Source: Mucilaginibacter sp. PAMB04168 (GTDB taxonomy: Bacteria > Bacteroidota > Bacteroidia > Sphingobacteriales > Sphingobacteriaceae). From it: a DNA stretch of 64,000 nt. Shown in pieces: positions 18,297-27,759 of the stretch; position 1 is the stretch's first letter, and the number at the start of each line of letters is the position of its first letter. The notes under the pieces are model-generated. The model was not told the DNA's origin, ran no database searches, and was given only the letters and a program-made list of their open reading frames with translations. The stretch spans positions 3,100,001 through 3,164,000 of the forward strand of contig NZ_CP155079.2 of the NCBI RefSeq assembly GCF_039634365.2. The letters run 5' to 3'. A program made the translations under genes and the position numbers.

Positions 18297-19034
18297 ATGG
18301 CTGCAAAACTTACGCCTGGAGAATTTGATTATAACTCAACCCGCAGTAAACTCCTTTTAACCGAATATGGCCGCAATGTGCAAAACATGGTCAAATATAT
18401 AGTTGCACTGCCCACTAAAGAAGAGCGCAACAAATATGCTAACGTTGTTATTGAACTGATGGGCTTTTTAAACCCGCACTTGCGCGACGTAGCCGATTTT
18501 AAACACAAGCTTTGGGATCACCTGCACATTATATCCGACTACAAAATAGACGTTGATTCACCTTACCCATTGCCGTCGCCGGAAGCCATTCACTTAAGGC
18601 CAGAGCCGCTTGGGTACCCCAATCAACGTATCAAATACAAGCACTATGGAAAAACCATTGAGCTGATGATAGCTAAAGCCAAAAGTATTGATGAACCGGC
18701 GCGCAAGCAACACATGGTACAGGCAATAGCCAATTTTATGAAAATGGCTTACGTTCAATGGAACAAAGATTCAGTAACTGACGAAAGCATCCTGGCCGAT
18801 TTACGCGAACTGTCAAACGGCGAGTTGCGGTTAGAAGAAAATGTTAATTTGAACAAGGTTGACTACCGCGCACCGGTTCAAAACACACGCGGCAATAACC
18901 AGAGCCGCAGCAACAACCAAAACCGCAGCAATGGCGGCGGCGGGCAGCAAAATCGCAATAATAATCAAAACCGCAACAACAACCAGCGCAGTAACAACCA
19001 AAATCGTGGCGGCGGTGGCCAGCGCAAATATTAA
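18297..19034 (+). CDS. DUF4290 domain protein with Asn/Arg-rich tail
   Basis: 245 residues. The first 180 match the DUF4290 family found next to murA in many Bacteroidota (FDYNSTRSKLLLTEYGRN, MVKYIVALPTKEERN, ELMGFLNPHLRDV). The last 50 residues are low complexity, with repeats of NNQNR and GGGG, probably disordered and basic, which could bind nucleic acid. No signal peptide. murA follows in the same direction after about 220 bp. The role is unknown. Confidence 0.85.
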   Translation: MAAKLTPGEFDYNSTRSKLLLTEYGRNVQNMVKYIVALPTKEERNKYANVVIELMGFLNPHLRDVADFKHKLWDHLHIISDYKIDVDSPYPLPSPEAIHLRPEPLGYPNQRIKYKHYGKTIELMIAKAKSIDEPARKQHMVQAIANFMKMAYVQWNKDSVTDESILADLRELSNGELRLEENVNLNKVDYRAPVQNTRGNNQSRSNNQNRSNGGGGQQNRNNNQNRNNNQRSNNQNRGGGGQRKY

Positions 19035-19257
19035 TTGATCGAGCTTCTGATCTTTTTGTTTTGAGCTCAAGCAGAAAGCCGCTTTTAGAGAAGCTTTTGT
19101 TATTTACCTAAGCAGGCCATTATTGCTCAAAAATGGCAGTGAGCTATATTGAATACAATTTGGCCTGCGCAAACCAATTATCGTTTTTTGCATTTATTAT
19201 TTCATCTTTGCAGAAATTAAACCGGCCATAGTGTCTGTTAAACACTATAGTATTATT

Positions 19258-20565
19258 ATGAAGAATGCTTTTGTAATTCAGGGTGGTAAACCTTTGAAAG
19301 GCGAAATTATACCTCAGGGCGCTAAAAATGAAGCCCTACAGATATTATCGGCTGTACTTTTAACTAGCGAAAAGATAACAATCAGCAATATTCCGGACAT
19401 AAAGGATGTTAACAAGCTAATTGAGCTATTAGGTGATATGGGTGTTATTGTTGAACACCTCTCTGCCGATACCTATAGCTTTGAAGCTAAAGACATCGAC
19501 CTCGACTTTTTCCAGTCAGAAGCTTTTAAGGCCAAAGGCGGAAGCCTGCGTGGTTCAATCATGATTGTTGGTCCACTGCTGGCTCGTTTCGGTAAAGCAT
19601 CAATTCCAAAACCGGGTGGCGATAAAATTGGCCGCCGCCGTTTAGATACCCACTTCCTGGGATTTGAAAAATTGGGCGCACAGTTCAATTATAATCCGGA
19701 GGACGGTTTCTTTAAGGTAGATGCATCTGACCTTAAGGGTACTTATATCTTACTAGACGAAGCATCAGTTACTGGTACTGCCAATATAGTTATGGCTGCC
19801 GTGCTGGCAAAAGGCATCACCACTATTTATAACGCGGCATGCGAGCCCTACCTACAACAACTTTGCAAAATGCTGAACCGCATGGGCGCAAAAATTACCG
19901 GTATAGGCTCTAACCTGCTAACCATTGAGGGTGTAACCGAACTACATGGCACCGAGCACCGCATGCTGCCCGATATGATCGAGATAGGCTCGTTTATTGG
20001 TTTGGCTGCCATGACAGGTTCAGAAATAACTATTAAGGATGTTCAGTACAAAGAGCTGGGTATCATTCCCGACACTTTCAGACGCCTGGGTATTAAGTTG
20101 GAGCTTCGCGGTGATGATATTTTCATTCCCGCTCAGGACCATTATGAAATAGAAACCTTCATCGACGGTTCCATCATGACTATTGCAGATGCCCCTTGGC
20201 CTGGCTTTACCCCCGATTTGTTAAGTATTGTGCTGGTTGTGGCCACACAGGCTAAAGGTTCTGTCTTAATCCATCAAAAGATGTTTGAAAGCCGCTTGTT
20301 CTTTGTAGACAAGTTACTGGATATGGGTGCGCAAATTATTTTGTGCGATCCGCACCGTGCAACGGTAATTGGCTTGGATAAGCAAGTACAACTGCGCGGT
20401 ATTTCAATGACATCGCCTGATATTCGTGCCGGAGTATCGTTGCTAATTGCAGCGCTTTCAGCTCAGGGCCAATCAACAATTTACAACATTGAGCAAATTG
20501 AGCGCGGCTACCAACATATTGACGAACGACTAAAAGCTTTAGGTGCAGACATAACACGGATCTGA
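19258..20565 (+). CDS. murA: UDP-N-acetylglucosamine 1-carboxyvinyltransferase
   Basis: 435 residues from the ATG at 19258; an in-frame GTG at 19231 adds nine poorly supported residues. MurA transfers enolpyruvate from PEP to UDP-GlcNAc in the first committed step of peptidoglycan synthesis. Conserved features: QGAKNEALQIL with the Lys22/Asn23 pair, the two-domain EPSP-synthase fold, and TDLLS-like FTPDLLSIVLVVATQAKG. The active-site loop reads KPGGDKIGRRRLDTHFLG, so Asp122 occupies the place of the catalytic Cys (PGGCxIG in E. coli). In Mycobacterium and Chlamydia the same exchange keeps activity but removes fosfomycin alkylation. DUF4290 lies upstream and a terminator follows. Confidence 0.95.
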   Translation: MKNAFVIQGGKPLKGEIIPQGAKNEALQILSAVLLTSEKITISNIPDIKDVNKLIELLGDMGVIVEHLSADTYSFEAKDIDLDFFQSEAFKAKGGSLRGSIMIVGPLLARFGKASIPKPGGDKIGRRRLDTHFLGFEKLGAQFNYNPEDGFFKVDASDLKGTYILLDEASVTGTANIVMAAVLAKGITTIYNAACEPYLQQLCKMLNRMGAKITGIGSNLLTIEGVTELHGTEHRMLPDMIEIGSFIGLAAMTGSEITIKDVQYKELGIIPDTFRRLGIKLELRGDDIFIPAQDHYEIETFIDGSIMTIADAPWPGFTPDLLSIVLVVATQAKGSVLIHQKMFESRLFFVDKLLDMGAQIILCDPHRATVIGLDKQVQLRGISMTSPDIRAGVSLLIAALSAQGQSTIYNIEQIERGYQHIDERLKALGADITRI

Positions 20566-20591
20566 TTTACTAGATAACCGATACTGTTACA

Positions 20592-20629
20592 AAACCCACT
20601 GCTTTTACGTTAAAGGCAGTGGGTTTTTT
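20592..20629 (+). terminator. Rho-independent terminator of murA
   Basis: AACCCACTGC pairs with GCAGTGGGTT, with an inner TTT / AAA pairing, and is followed by a T-run, 27 bp after the stop. Confidence 0.85.
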
Positions 20630-20685
20630 GCTATAAGCCAGTCTGACACTAAATTCAAAACAAAGATTCAACCTCTACTTACACT

Positions 20686-21921
20686 ATGTTAGCTTACACC
20701 GCTCAATTGTACAGAAACGCTTATAGCGGCTTATCGCGCAATAGCTGGTTTCTGGCTTTAGTTTTACTGGTAAACCGCAGTGGTACTATGGTGCTGCCCT
20801 TCATGACAATCTATTGCACGCAGCAACTGCACTTTACCATAGCACAAGCCGGCGTAGTAATGTCTATGTTTGGTGTAGGCTCTTTGGTTGGAGCTTTCCT
20901 GGGCGGCAAAATAACCGACAAGTATGGCTTTTACGACGTGCAGTTTAGCGCACTCATTAGCGGCGGCTTACTTTTTCTTCTATTGGGATTCCAAACCGGT
21001 TTTTGGTCGGTCTGTATAATTACCTTTATATTAAGCGTTTGTAATGATGCGTTCAGACCGGCCAACTCAACCGCTGTAGCACATTACAGCACGCCCCAAA
21101 CACGCACCCGCTCCTATTCATTAAACCGGCTTGCCGTTAATTTGGGCTGGGCGTTCGGCGGCGCCTTAGGCGGGTTTTTAGCGTCAGTAAACTATCACCT
21201 GCTTTTTTGGGTAGATGGCTGCACTAATATATTATCAGGGTTACTTTTGCTAAAGCTAATGCCAAGAACGGCTGTAGTTAAATCTATAACGGCCAAAGTT
21301 AAAGGCTACACCAAAGGTACTTCTGCTTACAAGGATGGCATATATTTACTTTTCCTTTTATTAACGGTGCTATTTTCTATCTCCTTCTTTCAATTGTTTA
21401 CTATGCAACCGGTTTTTTATAAAACACAGTGGCATTTTAACGAAACCATTATAGGCATGCTCATGTCGGTTAATGGATTGCTTATTATCGCTGTTGAAAT
21501 GGTGCTGGTACATAAACTGGATGGAAAAAAGCACGCACTTACTTACATTGCCCTGGGCGTAATGCTAACGGGTATTGGCTTTGCAATAACAAACTTATTG
21601 CCTGGCTTTTTATGGTCGGCGCTGATAGTTGTGCTGTTTATAACAATGGGTGAGATTATGAGTATGCCTTTCACTAACGCTTTTTGGATATCCCGCGCAA
21701 CGAGCGAAAATACAGGCCAATACGCTGCGCTGTATAGCATGTCGTGGTCAACAGCACAAATTATAGCTCCCGCTTTAGGCAGCGTGTTAATTAACTATAA
21801 TGGCTATGCATTTTTATGGTGGGTAACTAGCGGCCTGTGCATGATATCTGCTGCCGGATACCTGCTATTGTATCGGTATAAATTTAAAACACCATCGCAA
21901 ACCGCTCTTGGCAGTGCGTAA
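20686..21921 (+). CDS. MFS transporter (drug-efflux-like)
   Basis: 411 residues with about 12 hydrophobic helices in two halves separated by a basic loop (KSITAKVKGYTKGTSAYKDG, near 205). The loop between helices 2 and 3 reads GGKITDKYGFYDV, a fair match to MFS motif A (GxLaDrxGxk). The family includes multidrug and small-solute exporters or importers (DHA1-like). Substrate cannot be inferred. It stands as a single gene between murA and a HAD hydrolase. Confidence 0.88.
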   Translation: MLAYTAQLYRNAYSGLSRNSWFLALVLLVNRSGTMVLPFMTIYCTQQLHFTIAQAGVVMSMFGVGSLVGAFLGGKITDKYGFYDVQFSALISGGLLFLLLGFQTGFWSVCIITFILSVCNDAFRPANSTAVAHYSTPQTRTRSYSLNRLAVNLGWAFGGALGGFLASVNYHLLFWVDGCTNILSGLLLLKLMPRTAVVKSITAKVKGYTKGTSAYKDGIYLLFLLLTVLFSISFFQLFTMQPVFYKTQWHFNETIIGMLMSVNGLLIIAVEMVLVHKLDGKKHALTYIALGVMLTGIGFAITNLLPGFLWSALIVVLFITMGEIMSMPFTNAFWISRATSENTGQYAALYSMSWSTAQIIAPALGSVLINYNGYAFLWWVTSGLCMISAAGYLLLYRYKFKTPSQTALGSA

Positions 21922-22000
21922 TGTTGTTATCAGAGCGTGTTTTATGAAAGTATCTTAAACTCTTACTTAATGCGTTTGTTGAAGTTCTAAATATTTAACG

Positions 22001-22642
22001 ATGATCAAAGCATTTATTCTGGATTTGGATAACACCATATACCCGGCTCCCTCTATTGCACATATTGTATTTAAGCCAATATACCAATTACTCGAGGAGC
22101 ACCAGCAGGAAATTGGCAAGAACAAGCTGCCGGAAATTAAAATGCAGATGAATAAGAAAGCCTGGCAAAAAATTGCCGAAGAACATGGCTTTAATGATGA
22201 GCTGACCAAAAAGGGCGCAGACATACTTCGCGAAACTGAAGTGGACATACCTATGCAAGCGTTTAGCGACTACGAGCTGGTAAAGCCGTTTGAGGTAGAC
22301 AAATTTTTGGTCACAATGGGCTTTACAAAAATGCAGGAAGGCAAAATCAAAATGCTGAACCTTGATCAGGACTTCAAAGAAACATCTGTTAACGACCCTG
22401 AAAAATCTGAAGATACCAAAAAAGAGGTTTTTGAAAGTATTTTAAAAAGACATGGGTATAAGCCAGAGGAAGTACTAGTGATTGGCGACGACCCTGACTC
22501 GGAAATAAAAGCCGGAAAGGACCTGGGCACGCCTACTGTGCTGTATGACCGTCAAAACGAGTTTAAAGATGAGCAGGCCAGCCACCGCATTCAAAATTTT
22601 GCGGAGCTTGAGGCGATAGTAGCACAATACAATCATCAGTAA
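22001..22642 (+). CDS. HAD-family hydrolase
   Basis: 213 residues. Motif I is FILDLDNTIYP with the nucleophile Asp and the DxD general acid. Motif IV is VLVIGDDPDSEIKAGKDLG, with the acidic Mg2+ site. The cap is helical (about 20-90, basic and Gln-rich). This resembles pyrimidine-5'-nucleotidase/phosphoglycolate-phosphatase-like HAD enzymes. The Ser/Thr of motif II is not obvious (VTMGFTKM is the likely place). The substrate is unknown. Its 3' end overlaps the reverse DinB gene by 7 bp. Confidence 0.87.
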   Translation: MIKAFILDLDNTIYPAPSIAHIVFKPIYQLLEEHQQEIGKNKLPEIKMQMNKKAWQKIAEEHGFNDELTKKGADILRETEVDIPMQAFSDYELVKPFEVDKFLVTMGFTKMQEGKIKMLNLDQDFKETSVNDPEKSEDTKKEVFESILKRHGYKPEEVLVIGDDPDSEIKAGKDLGTPTVLYDRQNEFKDEQASHRIQNFAELEAIVAQYNHQ

Positions 22643-23151
22643 CCAGCCAGTAAAACCTTTACCGTTACCAGTAATTGCCCTACATGCCTCATGGTATGCT
22701 CGGCCGAGTGAATATATAACCCTATAACGGTAGAAGGTACCTGCGCACGGCCAACGCCCCTAACGTCGGTCAGTTCAAGCTCACTGGCGCTTTTAAGCTG
22801 CGCTATGGCAATGTCTACCTGCTGGTTAAATCGCTCAACCAGTTCCCAGGTGTTATAAGTTTCCGCCGAAGGCTTACCTTCGGCGGCTAAAGCGCTAAGT
22901 TGTGCATGGTTTAAACTTTCTGCACGTGCATAGGTAAATAACCTGTCTAACACTCCGGCCAGGTGTTGCAAATGGAACCCAGGTGAAGCCATACCGGCAG
23001 GTTTTAACCACAGCAGCTCCGCAGGAAAATCATTCATTAACTCTTCCACTTCTTCACGTGCCTGTAACAAGGCGTGAGCAACAGGCTGCAGCAACGCAGG
23101 CATATCAGGAAGCGGTCCACGCAGCCAAACCTCAGGTAGTTTATTAACCAT
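22636..23151 (-). CDS. DinB-family protein
   Basis: 171 residues forming the four-helix DinB/YfiT-like bundle. The three His expected for metal binding can be seen in FHLQHLAGVLDRL and HSAEHTMRHVGQLL. Family members include metal-dependent thiol S-transferases and uncharacterised stress proteins. Convergent with the HAD gene and overlapping it by 7 bp. Confidence 0.85.
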   Translation of the reverse strand: MVNKLPEVWLRGPLPDMPALLQPVAHALLQAREEVEELMNDFPAELLWLKPAGMASPGFHLQHLAGVLDRLFTYARAESLNHAQLSALAAEGKPSAETYNTWELVERFNQQVDIAIAQLKSASELELTDVRGVGRAQVPSTVIGLYIHSAEHTMRHVGQLLVTVKVLLAGY

Positions 23152-23234
23152 ATCAGCAAACTTAAAAAAATACCCGCTTATTACATGGTGGTATTCAGAA
23201 CAACTACGCGCTTTTAATTGTCTAAAAATTAACC

Positions 23235-24812
23235 ATGAAGAAATTATTTACCCTAATACTTACAATTAGTTGTATGGCTAATGCAAATGCTCAAGTGATT
23301 GAAGGCCCCATGCATGAAAAATTTGCGGTACGCATTGTGGCCGATAAGTTAAGCGATCCATGGGAGATAACTTATGGTCCCGACGGCCAGCTATGGGTAA
23401 CCGAGGCCCGCGGCTACAGGGTAAGCCGAATCGACCCGGCAAACGGCACCAAAACTGTATTGCTGGATCTGAGCCGGGAAAAGAATTTCCCACGATATGA
23501 TAAAATGAAAAAAGAGGTTAGTGGTGGCAAGCCATGGCCCCAAGGCGGGCTTATGGGTATGGCTCTGCATCCCGGCATACTTAAAGGTAAGCCCTATGTT
23601 TACCTGGCCTATATATACGACTTTGCAGGTGCCGATAGTACTGGCAATGGATGTAAGATTGGTGAACGAGGATGTTATTTCACAACCCGCATTGTTAGAT
23701 ACGAGTACCAGGCAGCCGAACAAAAGCTTACTAATCCCATAATACTTTGTGACAGCATACCCGGTAGTAATGATCATAATGGTGGCAGGTTGATGATAGC
23801 ACCTATTAACGGTAAAGATTATCTTTTTTATACCGTTGGCGATTTAGGCGCCGGGCAATTTAATAATGGCGGTCGCCCTAATCATGCACAGGATACGCAC
23901 TACTACGAAGGCAAAATACTGCGCTTTAATGTTGAGCCCGATACAGACGCAGGTAAGTTTGATTGTTGGATACCTAACGACAATCCGTTTAACAATAGCC
24001 GGCAAAACGCAGTATGGAGCTACGGGCACCGTAATGCCCAAGGTTTAAGCTACGCCGTTATTGGCGGTAAAGGTCGAATCTATTCGTCTGAACATGGGCC
24101 CTATTCTGATGATGAGATTAATATTGTGGAGAAGGGAAAAAATTACGGGCATCCCCTTATTATTGGCTATGCGGATGGCAACTACAACGGATTAGCGGCC
24201 AGTGTTTCAGATAAAGAAATACTTCCCGGTACATGGCACACAACGTATCCGTTAATTACTGATGAAAAGAAAAATGCAGCAGAAATTGGCTTAGCATTAT
24301 ATCGCAATCCAATCAAAACACTTTACCCCAATAGCCATAACTTTTTACAAAATCTTTTTGAAGGTGTAAAAAACAAGACCGGGAAGGACACCGAGTGGCC
24401 ATCTGAAGCACCAAGCAGTATAGAAGTTTATACATCGGCGGCTATACCAGGCTGGCAAAATTCGCTGCTACTGCCTGCTTTAAAGGGCAGTAAACTGTTA
24501 CGTTTAAAATTGGACGCTGAAGGCAACCAAATTATTAGCGATACCTTAAATTATTTTAAAGGCAACGTACGTTACAGGGATATAGCTGTATCCCCAGGCG
24601 GAAAAAGCATTTACCTGGCGGTTGATAGCAACGCCATATCGTCGGGCCCTTCTGCGCAAGACCCGCATAGTGTAAGCTACAGAGGCTGTATACTAGAGTT
24701 TACTTATGTAGGACAAGCCGATTCCAAATCAGTTCCAGCCAAGCCATCAAAACTGCCCGAAGGCACTATTAAGCGCAAAAGAAGTGCTGCGAATAACCCA
24801 AAGTACAGGTAA
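23235..24812 (+). CDS. PQQ-dependent sugar dehydrogenase-like (GSDH) secreted beta-propeller
   Basis: 525 residues with a signal peptide (MKKLFTLILTISCMANANAQ). The glucose/sorbosone dehydrogenase propeller is recognised by VADKLSDPWEITYGPDGQLWVTEARGY (split here: VADKLSDPWEI, then GQLWVTEARG), LMGMALHPGI, YTVGDLGAGQF and GHRNAQGLSYA. Soluble PQQ glucose dehydrogenases use PQQ and Ca2+ to oxidise aldoses in the periplasm. No pqq biosynthesis gene lies nearby, so the cofactor would have to be imported, or the protein is a non-catalytic relative. The tail is basic and Lys/Pro-rich. Confidence 0.85.
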   Translation: MKKLFTLILTISCMANANAQVIEGPMHEKFAVRIVADKLSDPWEITYGPDGQLWVTEARGYRVSRIDPANGTKTVLLDLSREKNFPRYDKMKKEVSGGKPWPQGGLMGMALHPGILKGKPYVYLAYIYDFAGADSTGNGCKIGERGCYFTTRIVRYEYQAAEQKLTNPIILCDSIPGSNDHNGGRLMIAPINGKDYLFYTVGDLGAGQFNNGGRPNHAQDTHYYEGKILRFNVEPDTDAGKFDCWIPNDNPFNNSRQNAVWSYGHRNAQGLSYAVIGGKGRIYSSEHGPYSDDEINIVEKGKNYGHPLIIGYADGNYNGLAASVSDKEILPGTWHTTYPLITDEKKNAAEIGLALYRNPIKTLYPNSHNFLQNLFEGVKNKTGKDTEWPSEAPSSIEVYTSAAIPGWQNSLLLPALKGSKLLRLKLDAEGNQIISDTLNYFKGNVRYRDIAVSPGGKSIYLAVDSNAISSGPSAQDPHSVSYRGCILEFTYVGQADSKSVPAKPSKLPEGTIKRKRSAANNPKYR

Positions 24813-24877
24813 TTCGATACAATAGCACTTGTGGTATAGTGATTGCTTACAGATGAACACATACATCGAACTTACCT

Positions 24878-26425
24878 ATGATATCAATTATCCAAAAAAA
24901 CAAAATAGCAAGGTGGCCTTTGCTTATTACAGCGGTTTGTGCCACGCTACTGGTTGTACTCGAGAGCTGCCATAAAACTAAGCGCTCTGATATGGCCCAA
25001 ACTATTTACAAAGTAAATAAGAACAAGGCTTTCAACAAAGTTACACCCGAGGGCTTCGAGCCGGTATTTAAACAGGTACTGGCCGCAAAAAAAAGCAAAC
25101 TTAAAAACCCAGTACTTATAACCACCTTCTATGAGCAGAATGGTTATGACCCTGCCTTAGTGCTTGACCATATGGCTGGTGAAGATTTAAAAACTTTAGG
25201 TACTTACCTAAAACGCTCCGGCGAGCACGGCCTGGATCCAAAAATGTTTCAGGCAGATGAGGTGAATAACCTGGTTAATAAATTTTATAGCAAAGACGCT
25301 ATTAAAACTACCGAAGAAGCCTACCAAAACATGGCGGAGCTTGAGGTGCTATTAGCCAATTCACTTATTAATTACACCAATGCCTTGCAATACGGCGTAA
25401 TTAGTCCGCGTAAAATTTACGCCCGTTACTTTACCAAAACATTACGTCCTGATAGTGTATCGATGAGTAAAGTATTCGGTATTGCAGATATGAAGCATTT
25501 TCTGGATAGTATTCAGCCTAAAAACCCGCAGTATATAGCACTACAGAAAGCTTTAATGAGTAATGTACAAGTGCCTGGCAAGACTCCTGAAGAGACTGAC
25601 CGCATATTGAAAGTAAACCTGGAGCGCTTGCGCTGGAAAAACAAACCGACAGAAAAGAAATTTGTACTGGTGAACATCCCTGACTATCGCCTGGACGTAG
25701 TGGAGAATGGCAAGTCGGTTATGAATATGAAAGTTTGTGTGGGCGAAGGCCGTAACATTGATCGTGCCGACAACTTGGTTGAGTATGATGAAAGCGATAA
25801 GGTAGACCGTCCGTTTTCGCGGGAAACACCACAGTTAAATAGCATGATCTATTCGGTGCAGGTTAACCCGGTTTGGAACATACCTAAAAGTATCGCTAGT
25901 AAAGAAATTATGGTTCGGGCTGCACAAGACCCTTATTACCTGGCCAATAACAATATTGATGCTTACAAAGGCGGACAGGTTGTTGAAGATCCGGAAACCA
26001 TTGACTGGGCATCAGCCAATAAAGATGAGTATGATTTTAAACAACGTCCTGGTGATGACAATGCATTAGGTAAAATTAAGTTCCTGTTTAAAAACAACAG
26101 TAGCGTTTACTTGCACGATACCCCTGCCAAACTAGCTTTTGACAAGCCAATGCGTGCGGTGAGCCACGGCTGCGTACGTGTTGAACGTCCGTTGGATTTG
26201 GCACATGCGCTGTTTGGCGACAGCAATAAATTCCAAACCATTAAAACTGACATGGGTATGGATAATCCAAATCCGGAAGATATTCAATTGCCGAACAAAG
26301 TAGGTGTCTACTTAACGTACATGACTTGCTGGCTTGATGAAACTGGTACATTACAGTTTAGGCCAGACGTTTACGGCTTAGATATCGTATTATTTGCTCA
26401 TATGAACAAATATTTAACGGCATAA
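24878..26425 (+). CDS. L,D-transpeptidase (YcbB/LdtD-like)
   Basis: 515 residues, membrane-anchored or lipid-modified: a hydrophobic stretch (LLITAVCATLLVVLESC) ends in a possible lipobox Cys. A helical scaffold/peptidoglycan-binding region spans about 60-250, followed by the YkuD catalytic domain (about 260-470) with the signature AVSHGCVRVERP, holding the nucleophile Cys and its His. A capping subdomain (ASANKDEYDFKQRPGDDN) interrupts it, as in YcbB. The enzyme makes 3-3 peptide cross-links in peptidoglycan or attaches proteins to it. A strong terminator follows. Confidence 0.9.
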   Translation: MISIIQKNKIARWPLLITAVCATLLVVLESCHKTKRSDMAQTIYKVNKNKAFNKVTPEGFEPVFKQVLAAKKSKLKNPVLITTFYEQNGYDPALVLDHMAGEDLKTLGTYLKRSGEHGLDPKMFQADEVNNLVNKFYSKDAIKTTEEAYQNMAELEVLLANSLINYTNALQYGVISPRKIYARYFTKTLRPDSVSMSKVFGIADMKHFLDSIQPKNPQYIALQKALMSNVQVPGKTPEETDRILKVNLERLRWKNKPTEKKFVLVNIPDYRLDVVENGKSVMNMKVCVGEGRNIDRADNLVEYDESDKVDRPFSRETPQLNSMIYSVQVNPVWNIPKSIASKEIMVRAAQDPYYLANNNIDAYKGGQVVEDPETIDWASANKDEYDFKQRPGDDNALGKIKFLFKNNSSVYLHDTPAKLAFDKPMRAVSHGCVRVERPLDLAHALFGDSNKFQTIKTDMGMDNPNPEDIQLPNKVGVYLTYMTCWLDETGTLQFRPDVYGLDIVLFAHMNKYLTA

Positions 26426-26440
26426 TCCTTTTAAGGAATA

Positions 26441-26480
26441 AAAAGCGGGATAAGCCACAATGCTTATCCCGCTTTTTTTT
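26441..26480 (+). terminator. Rho-independent terminator of the L,D-transpeptidase gene
   Basis: Perfect 15-bp stem AAAAGCGGGATAAGC / GCTTATCCCGCTTTT with a six-base loop and following T-run. Confidence 0.92.
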
Positions 26481-26595
26481 GTGCATTTTTCCGCAACCAT
26501 ATTGGGTATTTACAGAAGTGTTTTTGAGGTATTTATACAAGAGCGTGAAAATCCGAATGTTCATTTTTGCGCAGTATTATTTAAGCAAAATACCC

Positions 26596-26931
26596 ATGGT
26601 AGGAATTAACAAGGTCATTCTGGTTGGCCACTTAGGTCAAGACCCATTCATCAGACAATTAGATGGGGGCATTTCTGTAGCCAGCTTCCCGTTGGCCACA
26701 TCAGAAAATCATCAAAAAGGCGTAGAAACTGAGTGGCATAATATCATAATGTGGCGTGGCCTTGCTGATGTGGCGGCCCGGCTTTTGCAACAAGGCAAAC
26801 TGGTATACATTGAAGGTAAATTACGCAAACGCGACTTCATAGACAGCTACGGAAACAAAAAACAAACCACTGAAGTATTGGCCGAAAGCTTTACCATACT
26901 TGGGCGCACAACCGATTTTGAGGCGGCTTAG
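26596..26931 (+). CDS. ssb: Single-stranded DNA-binding protein (short form)
   Basis: The ATG at 26596 starts the family-typical MVGINKVILVGHLGQDP. An earlier in-frame ATG at 26479 lies inside the previous terminator and is rejected. The OB fold covers the whole protein: FPLATSENHQ, EWHNIIMWRGLADVAARLL, KLVYIEGKLRKRDF and a final EVLAESFTILG. At 111 residues it is much shorter than E. coli SSB and lacks the disordered linker and the acidic DDxPF tail that recruits partner proteins. It is likely a secondary SSB paralogue. Confidence 0.9.
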   Translation: MVGINKVILVGHLGQDPFIRQLDGGISVASFPLATSENHQKGVETEWHNIIMWRGLADVAARLLQQGKLVYIEGKLRKRDFIDSYGNKKQTTEVLAESFTILGRTTDFEAA

Positions 26932-27096
26932 GTGGTAATACGCTAAGGTATCGTTTTCCCCAGACCTAAATGCAAGGCCATCGTAGGTTATTTATCGTGG
27001 TAATCAGCTAATTCCAAATTAATTTAAGGCCCGAATTGTATGCTTTGTTAGTAGTTGATACTAGCACTCCTTTACATTAACTGTTTTTTCTGTAAC

Positions 27097-27140
27097 AAGC
27101 CATTATGAAGTGCACACACGTTTATAATGGCTTTTTTTTA
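27097..27140 (+). terminator. Orphan hairpin terminator in an intergenic region
   Basis: AAGCCATTAT pairs with ATAATGGCTT across a 17-base loop and is followed by eight T. It lies about 165 bp after the ssb stop with no gene between, so it ends either a long ssb 3' UTR or a small RNA. Confidence 0.7.
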
Positions 27141-27546
27141 GAGGCTACATTTAATAATTGGAAGTTCGGATCTATCACGTCTTCAGTGTTTTTAATTTAA
27201 CATTGCGCTAATCTTTCCAATCAACTAACACGCTTTAACAAAGTTGAGAATAGATATCTAACTTAAATATATTATTTACTGACCATGCCTATCACAGTTG
27301 TTTCCAAAAAACTGCACACCTACTAAAGTACTTTTAACTACTGCTTAAAGCACATCTTTCCCTAACTATCCTACATCTATAAAGCAGTTTTTATTGGCAA
27401 TATGCATTATGATACTTCAAATAATAAGGCTAAATGAATGACTTGTTACGAGCCGGTATACCAATCTAATCGCTAAAAGTTTTAAATATTTGAGCTTTTG
27501 TTTATAAAAGTCGCAATTAAAATCATCGCTAATTAACATTAAAATA

Positions 27547-27570
27547 AATACCTGTTTAAAAACAGGTATT
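27547..27570. promoter_or_regulatory. Perfect palindrome upstream of the exopolysaccharide operon
   Basis: AATACCTGTTT, two bases, then AAACAGGTATT: an exact 11-2-11 inverted repeat, 190 bp before the first gene of the operon and about 50 bp before a TACCTTTG element. The short spacer favours a dimeric protein site over an RNA hairpin. Confidence 0.5.
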
Positions 27571-27759
27571 AAAACATATACTACTCAGGTAAATATACTC
27601 CGTGGGCAAAAATATGTCCAACTACCTTTGTTACGTAAACTATTGGTTAAACATCTCTCCCCTAACATGTGATCAATTTGTAAACGAAAGGCAAATAGTA
27701 TACGAATATTAACCCATTCGAAAAAATACTTAAAAGGTCATAACAATTAAATATTAATA

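Larger units (their letters stand above)
26932..27759 (+). other. Long intergenic region before the exopolysaccharide operon
   Basis: About 830 bp without a convincing gene. It holds an orphan terminator (27097-27140), a perfect 11-2-11 palindrome (27547-27570) and a TACCTTTG -7-type element at 27623-27630, which would leave an untranslated leader of roughly 120 bases before 27760. The rest is AT-rich and unrecognised. Confidence 0.5.

Noticed and set aside
26479-26595. Upstream in-frame start of ssb
   Set aside because: It lies within the previous terminator and its translation does not resemble SSB proteins.
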